From: Dioscorea cayenensis subsp. rotundata
Lineage: Eukaryota > Streptophyta > Magnoliopsida > Dioscoreales > Dioscoreaceae
Direction: 5' to 3'
Assembly (NCBI RefSeq): GCF_009730915.1
Contig: NC_052489.1
Span: forward strand, 496,001-560,000
Length of the DNA stretch: 64,000 bases
Position numbers and translations under genes: made by a program. The notes beneath the pieces are model-generated. The model did no database searches. It was not told the DNA's origin and worked only from the letters and a program-made list of their open reading frames with translations. Shown here in pieces: positions 1 to 12,559 of the stretch; position 1 is the first letter of the stretch, and the number at the start of each line of letters is the position of its first letter.

Positions 1-297
1 GCGGTGCCTACCCTCCCTGATTTCCCGAGTTTGGAAACGCTAACTGAAATATATAGGTAATCCTTTATCAATTTGGTTTCTTCTTCTTTTTGATTTATCT
101 CCATGTTTGTTTTTCCCGTTTCTTCATGTATTGATTGGATTTTGAGCTGGATTCTTTTCATAGAAGTAATATGAGATTTTTCTTGGATTAGTTTCTCAGT
201 CACTAGCTCAATTACCTCTCGAAGAACACAAAATTTGGTTTTGATCCAAGATTTTCATATGTTCTGGTTTTTTACTTGTTGGATTTGACTCTTGTAG
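1..297 (+). other. NMNAT 5' untranslated exon and leader intron
   Basis: Bases 1-56 look like the end of a 5' untranslated exon, closing in AG|GTAAT. An intron from 57 to 297 follows and ends in CTTGTAG just before the start codon at 301. No long open frame crosses this stretch. The true transcript start lies to the left of the window, so the gene is probably cut at its 5' end, but the coding part is complete. Confidence 0.55.
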
Positions 298-300
298 CAT

Positions 301-3300
301 ATGGAGGCAGACACTGGCATTCCACTGCCATTAGATAAGCTGTCATTTTGGTTCTCACAATGACTCCAGGGTGAACTATTATGCTTATTATTTAATTAAT
401 ATTGAAATTTATCTTATTGATTACTTTGATATTTTGCATTATTGTATTGGGCTAATAAATTTCTCTAAAATTGTGAGTATCAGTAAGCAGAACTTTGTTG
501 TCCTGGTCTCCACGGGAAGTTTCAATCCTCCCACTTATATGCACTTGAGGATGTTTGGTAAGAATCTTTGGATAAGTTTGTTAATTATCCTGGTTCTCTG
601 TCCATCTGATTTGTTGATGAAATCTCTTACATTTATCTGCAAAAAGTGTGTTTTTTTTTTTTAAATTATGAACAAATGGATGTGAATCGCCTGCAACTAT
701 ATGATAAGATTGTGCAATAATGCATGACAAAGCCAACAACCTTTGGGTCTATTGGTACACGGGTCGCCGATAGAGCTCACACCGAGTGGTGAGAGTTCGA
801 TTCTCGGCTGAGGGCACATTTCTGGGAGTTGTGAATAGTGATTGTGTATGGGTGATTCCAGCGCCCATGTGAGCGCGGCCCCATCCCCATTTATTCCACC
901 GAGGCTTGCGCGTCCCGGGTGCTTTAGTGGGTTCGCCCCGCTCCTCTTTCCCAAAAAAAAAAAATAAAATAATGCATGACAAATATGGTGTCTCTTGCTA
1001 ATTTGTAAATTCAATTTGTTGGGTTTGGAGCTTGTAACTGTACTAATATGAATATTTATTTATTTATCTGTAATCAGAGTTGGCAAAAGATGCATTGAGA
1101 GAAAGAGGTTATTTTGTTGTTGGAGGGTACATGTCACCTGTAAATGATTCATACAAGAAAAAGGTTTGCCCTGATCTTGGGACTCATTCGTGGTCATTAT
1201 TATTCAACAAAAACCAATAGTGTTAGATACGGAAAATTTTCAAAATGAAGGAATGTAGACATTTGGGTATATATTTGGATGCTGTTAAACTTTGGCGATA
1301 AGCATTGAATACCTCATTTTTTATTTGAAAATATCATTATATAGTGAAGAAAAGAAAAAATCATACTTATTTAAAAATTTAAGTGGTAGATTGTTTTAGA
1401 AGGAGACCTTAAACTTTGAATATTACTATGAAATTTGTCTTGTTCCTTCTTGGTCATCTTCGTCTATGCAGTAAATGTTTAGCTCAAAATAAGGTGCCAG
1501 GGATATAAGCAGTGGGACCGTGAATAATTTCTTGAAAAACCTTTCATTAGTTCGAGGCATGTTATTTCTTATCTATTTCTTTGGTTGTTGTCGTTGTTAT
1601 TGTTATTTGTCAGTTTATACTCATTTTGATTTAATTGTGACAACACTAAATCAATGAAGACCAAACTGACACAAGCTGGATTTTGTAGAAATCTAATGAT
1701 GGTTTAAAGGCCAATTGTTGCAATCACGTGTTCCTTCATCTTTATTATTCTTATAGTTGGATTTGTGAACTTATTACTCGGCAGGAACTTCATCAATCTT
1801 TTTGCCATTCTAAACTATGGGTTTCTACAGCTGTTTATAATTTCTACTTTATAAGGCAACTTGCTTTGTGGATATCCACTGCTATATCTGTTAGAAGCTA
1901 CATACAGGACAACCTTATGTACTCGTGGCAATGAACTGTTGTAGTCATAATTTTTTTTCTTGTAAATCTTTTTCTAGGGTCTTGCGTCAGCTATTCATAG
2001 ACTGCAGTTATGTGAGCTGGCATGTAAAAGCTCCTCATTTATAATGGTAGATCCATGGGAGGTAATTCTAATGGCTTATTAAATTATTTTAGATACTTTG
2101 ATTATATTGACTTAAAAAAAACCACTAATTTAATTAATTTGCTGATCATGTTAAACATTGTCATGGAGTGTTCTCAAAATTATGATGTGCCAAGATAACA
2201 CATTTTCTTATGTTCACAGGCTAAGCAAAGGGACTATCAGCGGACATTAACTGTTTTGTCTAGAATACGGAACTTCTTGCATGAAAGTGGACTATTTAGC
2301 ACAGGTGAGATTTGAACCACTACAAAAGTGATAATGTAGCAAGAATCTCTCAGACTACTTGACATGTTCATCTTCTTTCGTATGACTAGAGATTTCCATA
2401 AAGAGAGCAAATTTTTTTATCATGTACCTTTTTTTTATATGTCCCCTTCATCTAAATTACTTCAAATGAACTAATGGATTTTCAATGGCTGCCACAGCTG
2501 TAGAATGTACTTGGTGAAAGCGACTATACTCCTACTGTTGTTTTGATGTTTTGTGAGAATACATGACACTCAAGGCAGAAATTATCATGCTATGATGTGT
2601 CATTAGATTTCTTCTATGACTTAACTTCACATTTGGAACTTAAGGTTTCTTCTATGATTTAAATTCACATTATGAACTTTTATATAGCATCTAGTTTTAC
2701 TATTCCTGCAGGGTCCCTCAAGGTTATGCTTTTATGTGGCTCTGATCTGCTTGAGTCCTTTAGTGTTCCTGGGGTTTGGATTCCCGATCAGGTATACTTT
2801 GAAGCAAATGCTTCTCTGTTGTATATAAATAAAAATGAAAAATATACGTTATAGTTTTCTGATGTTTATGAGTTGGAGATTCCTTGATCACATTAACAAT
2901 TTAGGTATGCATGTTCCTAACTTATCTCTTTAATCGGCCTACAGCTGAGAGCTATATGTAGAGACTTTGGTGTCATTTGCATACGCAGAGAAGGGAAGGA
3001 CATCGACAATCTCATATCCAACAATGAGATACTAAATGAAAATAAGGTATCAAATTGATAATATTTCTATTGTCAAACTGTACCTTACTTTTTTATGTAA
3101 CTTGTATATTGTCTGCTTAGTTTCTTCCACCATTAAGATCGGTTCGTGTTTGACATAATCTCCTTAACATTTGGTTCAGAGTAATATCATTGCTGTGGAT
3201 GAGATAGTCCCGAACCAGATAAGCTCAACACTAGTAAGGTAACGATTATTAGTCATGCCCAATTTTCATTGAAACATGCTCTACTCATTCGGTCAGTCTC

Positions 3301-3469
3301 GATGCAGACTAATACGATGATTTTTACGTGGTGTTGAAAGTTGTGTTCTGTTTTCAGGGAATGTATAAGGAGAGGTCTATCAGTAAAATACCTTACTACC
3401 GACGAAGTGATTGGCTACATCGACGAGCAGAAGCTCTACTTGAAATCTGATGATTCTGAAACTGGTTGA
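301..3469 (+). CDS. NMNAT: Nicotinamide/nicotinate mononucleotide adenylyltransferase (NMNAT)
   Basis: Joins ATP to nicotinate or nicotinamide mononucleotide, the step of NAD synthesis that makes the dinucleotide. Nine exons: 301-350, 484-557, 1078-1163, 1978-2061, 2220-2304, 2712-2791, 2945-3046, 3180-3238, 3358-3469. They join in frame to 243 aa, close to the roughly 240 aa of plant NMNATs. Seen directly: the nucleotide-binding motif GSFNPPTYMHLRMF near residue 35, GGYMSPVNDSYKKK near 60, LLCGSDLLESF near 140, and the C-terminal substrate motif ISSTLVRECIRRG near 210. The start at 301 gives IPLPLDKLS, matching the N-terminus of plant homologues. Its donor (TTTTG|GTTCTC) is weak, and a stronger one sits at 371. 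Intron 2 carries a SINE. Confidence 0.93.
716..983 (+). mobile_element. tRNA-derived SINE with perfect 16-bp target duplication
   Basis: The element body spans 732-967. The head has a pol III box A-like stretch (GGTCTATTGGTACACGGG, about 746-763) and a box B-like stretch (GAGTTCGATTCTC, about 792-804). A GC-rich body follows, then an A-rich tail at 951-967. It is bounded by identical copies of AATAATGCATGACAAA at 716-731 and 968-983. Complete head, tail and intact duplication mean a fairly recent retroposition, in sense orientation, into NMNAT intron 2. Box assignment rests on known SINE structure; the duplication is read directly. Confidence 0.88.
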
Positions 3470-4190
3470 AGTAGCATGATCTTCATTTGATCTCAATCAA
3501 TATTGCAAATTTCAACACATCCAAATCATATATTTTTTTGGCGGGAAATAATAAATAAGCAAATAAATAAAATATACAATGTTTAATTTAGATAGGCATG
3601 TTTTTCTTTAGAGATCATCACTGGGTGAAGTTAATCTCAGTCTTGTGTCCCCTTATGAGTGCACTGTTCTAGTATATCCGGTCTTCCTGGTTGTTATCGT
3701 GTTAAATTAAATTAAATTAATTTGGTTTTTGAAAACTATAATTAAAAAACACCCCTTTCACAATATTAAAAATTATGTGCATGTATCCGAAAAATACTTG
3801 CTTTTTTAAGGGCAAAAATAGCCATTGATCTCAAAATGAATGATTGGATTTTACCACTGATGTTATTATAATAATTAATTTCAACTAAAATTCTAAAATA
3901 TATTAAAAAAAATTATTATTTGTTAAATACAAATCTATATATGTTATTTTTTAAAAGAGTGTTTAGATAAATAGTCATCTTTTCAGGGGTTACACTGAAA
4001 AATTCCTTTGAATAGCATGTTTGAGATTATCTTTATATTAGCATGAGAGAAAAGCTTGATGGTTTCTATGATTCCAAAATCCTTAATCCCAAATCTCTGA
4101 AACCCTAAGCGCAAAACCTAATCAAGGATCGAGATCGCAGCGAGGGTAAGCGATTCTAAGGGAGGAATCGAAGTAGAGTTGCGGAGATTG
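3470..4190. other. Intergenic: NMNAT 3' end and p24 promoter/leader
   Basis: AT-rich spacer between two genes on the same strand. Nothing coding is seen. It holds a short (AAATT)n run near 3702-3722 and an AT-rich stretch at 3730-4010. From about 4080 the composition changes to that of a plant 5' leader. Confidence 0.6.
4100..4108 (+). promoter_or_regulatory. Telo-box (AAACCCTAA) in p24 leader
   Basis: AAACCCTAA lies about 90 bases upstream of the p24 start codon. This motif is common near transcription starts of plant housekeeping and translation-related genes. Function here is inferred from sequence and position only. Confidence 0.45.
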
Positions 4191-7025
4191 ATGGAGAGGC
4201 GGCAGAGATCGGTCGGATCCACTGGGATCTGTCTGATTTTAGGGCTTCTTCTTGCCAGTTTTCTCCGGCCACTGTCGGCTATTTCGGTTACCGTGACCGA
4301 TGTGGAGTGTGTCTCGGAATACGTTCTTTATGAAGGAGATCGGATTTCTGGTAATTTTGTGGTTGTGGATCATGATATTTTCTGGAGCTCGGATCATCCT
4401 GGCATTGATTTCACCGTAAGTTTTTCTTTTTAATTGAATTGTTCTTTGCTGCTCTAAAGTTTGGATTTTGTTGAGGTTTTGTGTTTTTCTGGTGTGATTT
4501 GCTGCAAGGAGTTGGAGAAATCTTGTTCTGAGGTTATTTGATAAAGTGCTATGTTTCTTTGTTAATTAGTTGTTTTTGTGGGCTGTCCTTCTTTGAGATT
4601 ATATATTGCAATTTATGGACTTTTTTTTCCTGTTGGGAAAAAAAGTTAGTAGTTTCCTTTACTTCGTTAGAATTTTGGTTGAGAGGTGCACACAAGATCG
4701 GTTTGAATTACGTTTTTTAAGTTCTCTTTTTGGTGAGACATTAGTGACGTGGTGCCCTGTTTTGTTCATATTGAGATAACTGTTGAAAGTTGAAATCTTT
4801 AATGTCGTTAAGATCGACTTAATAATCAATTTATGTCTGTGTTTATGAATCCATTATGTAATTTGCTATATCTTTTCATAAGAGGGGGATTATTTAGCGT
4901 CAGGATGATTGCAAGACATGGGTTTGTTTGTGTATTGTTGACTTCAACTACTTATGACTTATTAATAAAATTATTTGATTTTACCAAGAGCAAAAACAAA
5001 GCAAAATAAATTAACAAAAAATGAAAGTTCACAAATTAATTCCCCTAGGATAGTGATTTCATTCTTGGTTGGACATTTAACTAAAATTGGATGAGCAATA
5101 TGTTAATATTGATCACTGTGAAATTCTATTTGTGCTTAATATTCTGTGAGGAAGTTAATTTCACTGTCAAAACTTGTGATTTCCCATAGGGTTTTGGGGT
5201 TTTCATATTTTGGGGTTTGCAATTCTAGAAGTTTGCTACATAATGCGTTTTGAGTGTGATAAGAAACAACCTTCCTTTTTTGAAGCATTTATCTAATATC
5301 GGATATAGCGTATGTCAGGAATGTGCACGCACATCAATGAAGGTGCTATAATTGATTTTGTGCATGTTTAGAATGTTAACAAACTTGTGGGTGTATGTGC
5401 TTCCTTTTGTTGTGTAATAGAGGTTTATGAAGGTAATTTTAAATTTTCAATAAGATTTCTGCATCACCTTTCTTTTACTTGTTCACTGATAAATCTCCTG
5501 TGGCTTTGAATGATCTAAGTTTTCTTTAATAAATGGATCTGTTGGTTGCTGTGGTTTTATTTAAATCAACTTTTTGGTTTTCATTTTTAGTTTTGCCGTG
5601 AAGGAATTTTCTATAACTATGTTTATGTCTTAAATTATGCTTAAGGCTGTGCTGTTATTCTTTGTTGATGATGTTAAACATTTATAATGTCTCACTTTGC
5701 TGGAACCCTGTGCAGGTGACATCACCAGGAGGCAATATTGTACACTCAACCAAAGGAACTTCTGGTGACAAATTTGATTTCAAAGCTCCAAGAAGTGGAA
5801 TGTACAAGTTCTGCTTTCGCAACCCGTATTCAACACCAGAGTCTGTATCTTTCCACATACATGTTGGACACATTCCAAATGAACATGACCTTGCTAAAGA
5901 TGGTTTGTCACTTTGTCTATTCTAACATTGCATCGTATTCTTTGGTGTTGCTTGCCATGCACATTTATTAATTGCATATTTAGAATTTTTGTGCACAAAG
6001 AAAATGTGTACTTGTTTCTTTCTCAGAACCTATCTATTTCCTTTCTTCCGATATATAGAAAGTTTTCCAAGTGTAAACGACATTTTTCTAGATCAGTCAC
6101 TGAGGCATTCAAGCTCTATTGGCTGAGCACTATTTCATTTTGTCTGTTGATCTGTTATTTTCTTTTTTAAATTTTCTGATCATTCAGATATTTACAAAGT
6201 TAGTAATTAATGATTGGTTTTCAATTTAACTTCAAGTTGTTTTGTTTTATACATTGCCATAAGCATACACTGACATGGTTTATAAAGGGACATTTTATTT
6301 GTTCAATATTTGTTTTTTCACTTATTTATTTTTGCAGAACATTTGAACCCAATAAACATAAAGATTGCAGAGCTTAGGGAAGCCTTGGAGTCTGTAACTT
6401 CTGAGCAGAAGTACTTGAAAGCTCGTGAGGCTCGGCATCGCCATAGTAAGTCACTTATCATTCGCACTAAAACTTTGTATCTATGCATGCTAAGCCACTT
6501 GTCTACACAACATTCTGCATTGTGTATATTCACTCAAACTTTCTTTTATTGGCACATGCCTAACACCACCAGAAAGTTCAAATTAAATGAGGAAGGCATT
6601 TTATTATCACAAAACTATTCAGCTTTTTTTATATGAGTAAACTTTTGTATTTGTGATTTTATTTTTCCCACCTTGATAGAGGTTGCATTCTTTTGAAAAT
6701 TAGCTATTAGAACAGATTACACATTGATTATTGTAAATCTCAGGGAACTTTGTATACAATGTGAGCTTTAGTTGTATGCGTTCTAGCAACAATTAAGTGC
6801 CTTTTGTTTTGTATAAGCATTCTATAACTGGTTGTTTTTGAAGATGTCTTTGCAATCATGTTTCCAACTCATGCTATATTATCTGATGCAGCTAATGAGA
6901 GCACGAGAAGGCGACTCATCTTTTACACATTGGCAGAGTACCTCGCGCTAATTTGTGCTAGCACGCTGCAGGTGGTTTATATCCGTCGCCTTTTTAGCAA
7001 GAACATCGGATACAACAGGGTTTAG
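4191..7025 (+). CDS. p24-beta transmembrane emp24/GOLD cargo receptor
   Basis: Type I membrane protein of COPI/COPII vesicles cycling between ER and Golgi. Exons 4191-4415, 5716-5902, 6338-6445 and 6892-7025 join in frame to 217 aa. A signal peptide covers about residues 1-32. The GOLD domain follows (SVTVTDVECVSEYV, then GTSGDKFDFKAPRSGMYKFC, two Cys as in the family), then a coiled coil (IKIAELREALESVTSEQKYL). One transmembrane helix precedes a short cytosolic tail, RRLFSKNIGYNRV. That tail and the overall sequence match my recollection of the plant p24-beta3 group rather than the delta group, whose tails usually carry a dilysine motif. A TTG 12 bases upstream is in frame, but the ATG at 4191 is the natural start. 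Confidence 0.93.
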
Positions 7026-7968
7026 TTCTCTAATATCATTAACTATCACATTTAAGACTGTAGTTCATAATATTTATTTTGGTGAAACAACTTTTTTTCA
7101 ATTTTGTATAATCACCATATCATAATGTCCAGAATTGTGCTTAGAGATTTCCTTCTCTTAATACTCTTCATTTGATGTGGTGTTGTTGTCATGAAACATC
7201 AACTGGTCAATTTGTAGAATTTTATAATTTAATGTTATAATACTTCCAAGGGCACTATTGGGTTTCTTGAACTGATACAGACAAATATATATATATATAT
7301 ATATATTTGTTAAATTGTTGTTGAAAGATGTGTTATTATGCACTTTAACCTCCACACTTCATACCTGTTTTTCTCTCTATATGCATATGTATGTGTATGA
7401 TAAAAATTTAGCAATATTATATTTTAAATGTGTAATTTGTCTATTTTTAAATTTTAATTTAACAAAAAAGTTAATATCTACTTTTTGAATTTTGTTTTCT
7501 ATGAATTTAATATTCTTTGAAAAAATATACTAAAGTGGGAGTTTTTTTATTTTATTTTAATAGCCACTTAAATCATTAGATTTTATCATAACAAACCATC
7601 CAAAATTTGTAATTATTCCTCAGTGAAACTAAATTCTTGCATATATACATATGCATGCACTGCAAGAATATTGGTCTCAGAGTAACTAAAAATTTAGTAA
7701 AACTTAAATAAAAACAAAACAAAACATAACATGGATCAAACCATGATAATAACCTGCACAAATACTAACTGTAAAATAAAAATCAAAATCACCATTGCTT
7801 CAACTGAGTCACTGCATTGTTGAAAGTCTCGCTTAAATTATTAAATTTTACATCCCCTTTCTCAATATTTACATTTTTCTTGGTTGATCGGTCCAAGAAA
7901 AATCTATACAGAGAAGTATAATTGAACAGCTTAACTACACATCCACCAGTTGATACTGTAACAATAGC
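7026..7968. other. Convergent intergenic spacer with (AT)n
   Basis: The p24 gene and the - strand gene face each other here. The spacer contains both 3' untranslated regions and an (AT)12 microsatellite at 7284-7307. No coding signal is seen. Confidence 0.6.
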
Positions 7969-10335
7969 CTAAACTCTTGGCCATTGTGGACTCACTACCT
8001 GCAGAGGCCAAACCTAAGTATCAGTTTTTAGCGACGAAATCACTTATTAATTTCAATGTAATCATTGATAATATACATATATATATATATATAGAAAAAT
8101 AATCAGCTATAATTTAACAATTTCAAGCAATGAAATCACATATTAAGTAGAAAAACAAATATAGCAACGGAACTTCGCCAATCAATGTAATAAGATCCCC
8201 TTTGCATAAAGAGAGATAAAACTGTGTCTTCGTCTACAATTTATACTGTAATTTTCATGCACACTAGGGGCGCTATTGGTTTGACTATGTGCTTATATAC
8301 ATTGTATTAAATGATTTGATCTTTCGAGTAAGATTGTAACAACATCAGCAGTGGCCACAGTCGAGATCGAAGCTAATGACTATTAAGGACAAAAAAAACA
8401 GGCAGATAATGAACCTCAAGTGTGCTAAATACTAATCGCATTCGACTAGCAACAACTGATGGCTCCTCGGCACTCCCCATAACTGCCATTTGTTCTAGCT
8501 GAAGAGTTTTAACTGGTAACCTGTGAAAATACATGAGAAAAAAGCAGACTGAAGAAAGAACAATAATCTGATACAGATCCATAATAATAGACACATACCA
8601 TTGAAAATAGATTGTACAAGAATCACATGTTCAGGAATTATAGGTACATAGAACAAAAATAGTCATCAATTATAAGAGGTTGTGGTCCTGGTACCTACCT
8701 AACTGAACTTGAGAAGAATCCATAGAAGAATGGACGAATGAAGAGAATGAAGACACACGGGACTAAAATAATAGTAAGAAACAGGTAATATACTTGTATA
8801 TTAAATAGAGGATGGAAAGAAAAATAAATGGATCCCATGTATCAGCTAATAAGGGAAAAATATGAAAAAGTAAACATCAATGCTCAGGTAATTAACGTAA
8901 CAATCCATGTCAAGTTTATCCTCACCATGCCATTCCCCTCAAGTAATACGCATTTGCTATGAGAGCACAAAACCCTTTCCATTGAAGCATGGTCTCGGTT
9001 GACACTGGTTGTGTAGAAGACCACCTAACAACGGTCGGTTGTGGTGTACAGAGGATGGTGATGAACACAATGCTCAACCACAAAATGCATTCACTTATCT
9101 GCATTACAATCACAAAATCCAAACATAACGTATTTGCAACAATTACAACAGCCAGATATGCATATTGTGTAATAACCCGTTGGTAAGTTTGAGTGAGCAA
9201 AATTCTGACAAGAGAAACAACAAATTTTTTCATTCTTTTGCAAATGTGTATAGCCACCCAAAATGTGTTACTAGTATGAATGTGGGGGTTCCTACCCAAC
9301 CAATGCCACCTTTTCCAAAAAGTTAAACATGATAGTTTCTTCATCTTATTTCATATAAGATCAAGGTCTGCAACAGCAGAATTAACCAGCAATTTATGCC
9401 TTTCCAGCTACAATCCATTTCTTCTCTATAATGATCATTTAAAGAAGCTCATCTCTCAACCTTAGTGGTTCTTTGAAAACATCTTTCCATTTAAAATGAC
9501 AAGCACATAAAAGAAATCAACAGCTCTAAAAGAATGACAAAACTGAAGAGAAGAATAATGAGAGCTAGCACAACCAATATTGTCAATAAACTAGGAGAGG
9601 TCCATAAACCACACACCCCCCAAAAACAATCTCACCTCTTCAGAAAGAATTTTGAATCTAATGCTTGTGCCACCACCATAATTTTGTAGCTCTTCAATCT
9701 CTGTGTTGGAATCTTTCATACTAATAAGCTCTTTTCTCAAACCTTCATCAGTGCAACCAAGAGCATAAGCATTGACCCCAGCGCTAATAAACTCCTAATT
9801 ATGGATAACAGAACATTACTTGGAACTGCAATTGAGACAGTTTAGATTAACAAAATTTCACCATTCCTTTTTCAAACTAAATATACCTTCAGGTTATCAC
9901 CACCACCGCGATCAATAACATTCCTGTACCACCTGAAGAGGCTAATGGCTATGTTGCGGGATGACCGATAGTCCTCATCAGATGATGCATGAATATTTGA
10001 ATGGCACTACAAGAGAATACATGATAACACATCACAATTTAAGATCAAGAACTTATTACACAAATATGAGTCTATTTTAGATTAGATACCAGCCAGCTAC
10101 TTGTAGATTGCTGCAACCTTCTCCATTGCTGGTAATGATTAATAGACGGCCAACCAAAGTTAGAAACTGAATGCACTTTATTGACACAATGACCTCCTAA
10201 GGAATTCCGAAAACCTATGACATTAGCCATGGAATTTGCCAGTGGATGGTTGCCAGAAATTGTCCGAAATACAACTTTTTGTCCTTCATTAATCCAGATC
10301 TTTCTGATTGAAGTAGGAAACTGTATCATCAGCAT
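7969..10335 (-). CDS. Conserved plant protein of unknown function, DUF3531-like (tentative)
   Basis: Six exons on the - strand, 10335-10090, 10006-9887, 9794-9636, 9098-8926, 8520-8415 and 7998-7969, join in frame to 277 aa. The last exon adds only VVSPQWPRV and the stop. Conserved-looking blocks: DEDYRSSRNIAISLFRWYRN, then GGGDNLKEFISAGVNAYALG, SECILWLSIVFITILCTPQP, VRWSSTQPV and SAEEPSVVASRMRLVF. From memory this resembles plant proteins annotated DUF3531, often predicted plastid-located; I could not check. The donor after exon 5 (GAG|GTTCAT) is weak. An upstream exon at 11032-10901 encodes a Ser/Pro-rich 44-aa stretch that could be a transit peptide. It joins in frame only through a poor acceptor at 10320, so I start at 10335. 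No catalytic motif recognised. Confidence 0.72.
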
Positions 10336-10900
10336 TTTGCCTCATAATCTACTAGATAAAGATAAGCCTTTCTGAGATGATCTCATGGCAATCAGCATTA
10401 CCCTTGTATCTGAAAAAAATCAATATGAATATCTGCTTTGTTGAAATGAATTTCGGAAGAAAGAATCCATCCATAAGTACTAAACACTTTCTCAAACACA
10501 AGCCAAATTGTGCACCAAGTTTAATTAGGTCTGAGCAAATCAAGATTTAACTTTGAACTGATAACCATCAACTTCTTCATCAAAACATCAATTTGCTTCA
10601 ATCTAAACCACGCATCTACTTCCTTTAACATCAAAAGTATACAAAAAAATAAATAAATAAATGCAAGGAGTTCCATTCGAGATGGAAGAATCAAACCGTA
10701 TTGTACTCGAAGAGAGCAAAACACCTTCCTTTTTCCATTAATCAAAGTTCATCTTGTATCCAAACATATACAACATTCATGGCAAACCACAAAACACAAG
10801 TGATCTACTTCAAGTTAAGATTGGCAAAACACATGACGAGAATTCAAATTAAGAAAGAAGTAGATGCAGATATAATGGAAAGATGATAGAAAAGGCTCAC

Positions 10901-11032
10901 CAAGGGACCACTAGCAGCAGCAGGAGAAGGAGAAGGAGGAGGAGGCGAGGGAATGGTTGATGAGGAGGAAGAAAAGGTGTGGATAAAGAGGAGTTTAAGA
11001 GAAGCAGGGAATGTTGAGAACCACGAGTACAT
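10901..11032 (-). other. Possible first exon of the DUF3531-like gene
   Basis: ATG at 11032 opens 44 codons rich in Ser, Pro and Ala, transit-peptide-like, ending at a good donor (TTG|GTGAGC). The next strong acceptor, a long T-run plus CAG at about 10420, leads to stops in all three frames before 10335. Either this exon is untranslated leader, or the protein uses the weak acceptor at 10320 and is about 316 aa. Confidence 0.4.
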
Positions 11033-11624
11033 GAATGGCAGGAATCCAAATTCAACGCTAATGAATACATTGCAGACTGAGACGCATCCTATTTCATTCT
11101 ATTATATTCTGACACGCGTCATGTATGATGTTATTATATTTTTTCTATTGTGATTGTGGGCATGTGTCATGGTTTAATATGCTCGAGCTAGGGTATTTCT
11201 ACGTGTCCCGAGTATCGTGCTACGCATGAGTAGAATCAGGTGAGATGAGTTCAAGTTTGTAGCAAAGATGTAAGCTTTTCTTGAATTTGGGTTTCAATGG
11301 GCCAATTTTGCCAAACTAGGGATTTGGAGTAAGAATTTTGGGTCTTTGGGCTCGCATCTTAAATGGTGATACTATTTATTTATAACCGAATACCTTTTGA
11401 TCTATTAGTGTAAGGTCTTTTCGTGAAAAGTGTTCATAACTCACTAAAAACACTGGTTCAAACTTTTAGCTTATGGAAGGAAGACATAAGTGTGTTGATG
11501 ATAATAAATCTGTGCCTGTGTACATTCATGACACGTAACTTGTCCATATTTTCATCACAAAAAAAAAAGAAAGTCATATAAAGATCCTTGGACATTTACA
11601 CATACTGAACTAAGGACTTTTTTT

Positions 11625-11740
11625 TTTTTCACATTTGTAATCGAGTGGTAAAACATTTGAGTTCAACTTTCTCCCAATGCATGATTAGGACATAATAATA
11701 AAAATTGTGTGTGAGATGGTTTATCCATATTGTGAAAAAA
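11625..11740 (+). mobile_element. Degenerate SINE-like fragment
   Basis: A tRNA-like head (ATCGAGTGGTAAAACATTTG, then GAGTTCAACTTTCTC as a box B-like stretch) is followed about 45 bases later by a tail-like GGTTTATCC. It resembles the copy at 12.56 kb. No target duplication is visible, and boundaries are approximate. Confidence 0.3.
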
Positions 11741-12004
11741 AACAATTATAGTAATGAGCAGTACTGGAATTTTCTTTTTAAATTTTTATAATACTATTTT
11801 TTTTTGACAAATTAGCGACAATCACCTTTTTATTTATTTTTTTCATTGTACTTTAGAGGTTTCGAGACCTCTCGAACACAAATAAGGTAAGAAACCATTA
11901 GAGCTATGCCCTTGGTTTCCTTATAATATTAAAAAGCTTTACTTTTTTTCTCTTTCTTTTTTTTCTTTTTGTATTCAAGCATTTCTTCTTCTTTCTTCTT
12001 TACG

Positions 12005-12023
12005 TTATCCTCCCCTTCTTCTG

Positions 12024-12081
<58 letters not shown>

Positions 12082-12108
12082 GTTATTTATCCTCCCCTTC
12101 TTTTGTTT
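12005..12108 (+). repeat. (TTA)n microsatellite flanked by a 22-bp direct duplication
   Basis: A pure TTA array of about 19 units (12025-12082) lies between near-identical flanks. TTATCCTCCCCTTCTT starts at 12005 and again at 12087; the 22-base copies differ at one position. Confidence 0.8.
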
Positions 12109-12559
12109 TTTTAATCTAATATTTAATATTTACAATACAAATTTTAATAACAACACTGTCTTTTATACTTGAATTAACATGATTAGAATGAAGAATTAAA
12201 AAAAGAAAAAAGAAATTGAACTGAGTCTAAGATAGATTGCTGGTTAAAGGGTTGGAGAAAATGAAGAAAAGTAGGAGTAAGCTTGGAATAGTTTGGTAAT
12301 CAAAATATTTGAGAGAAACCTTGAGTTGTTATCTAATCAATTTTTAGAAAGCCAAGGAGAGTAGGAAGGCATGTACCAATTTAAGAAGCGATTACTACTC
12401 GCTCAAATTTTCAGCCTATCTATTTAAATGTTAATTATTTGCTTTAGATTAGAAGTGCATCCCGCTCAAAATCATGGGTTACATGTTTAAAATATAAAAA
12501 TAATAGGTTTAAATAAAAATTTGGATAAATAAAAAAGAGACTAAATGACTAATAATCTT

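Noticed and set aside
716-983. Genuine tRNA gene at the SINE head
   Set aside because: Box-like stretches are present, but I cannot fold a full cloverleaf. The target duplication and A-tail show a retroposon.
697-1014. Open frames of 77-105 codons on the - strand
   Set aside because: They lie inside the GC-rich SINE in antisense; the lack of stops follows from composition.
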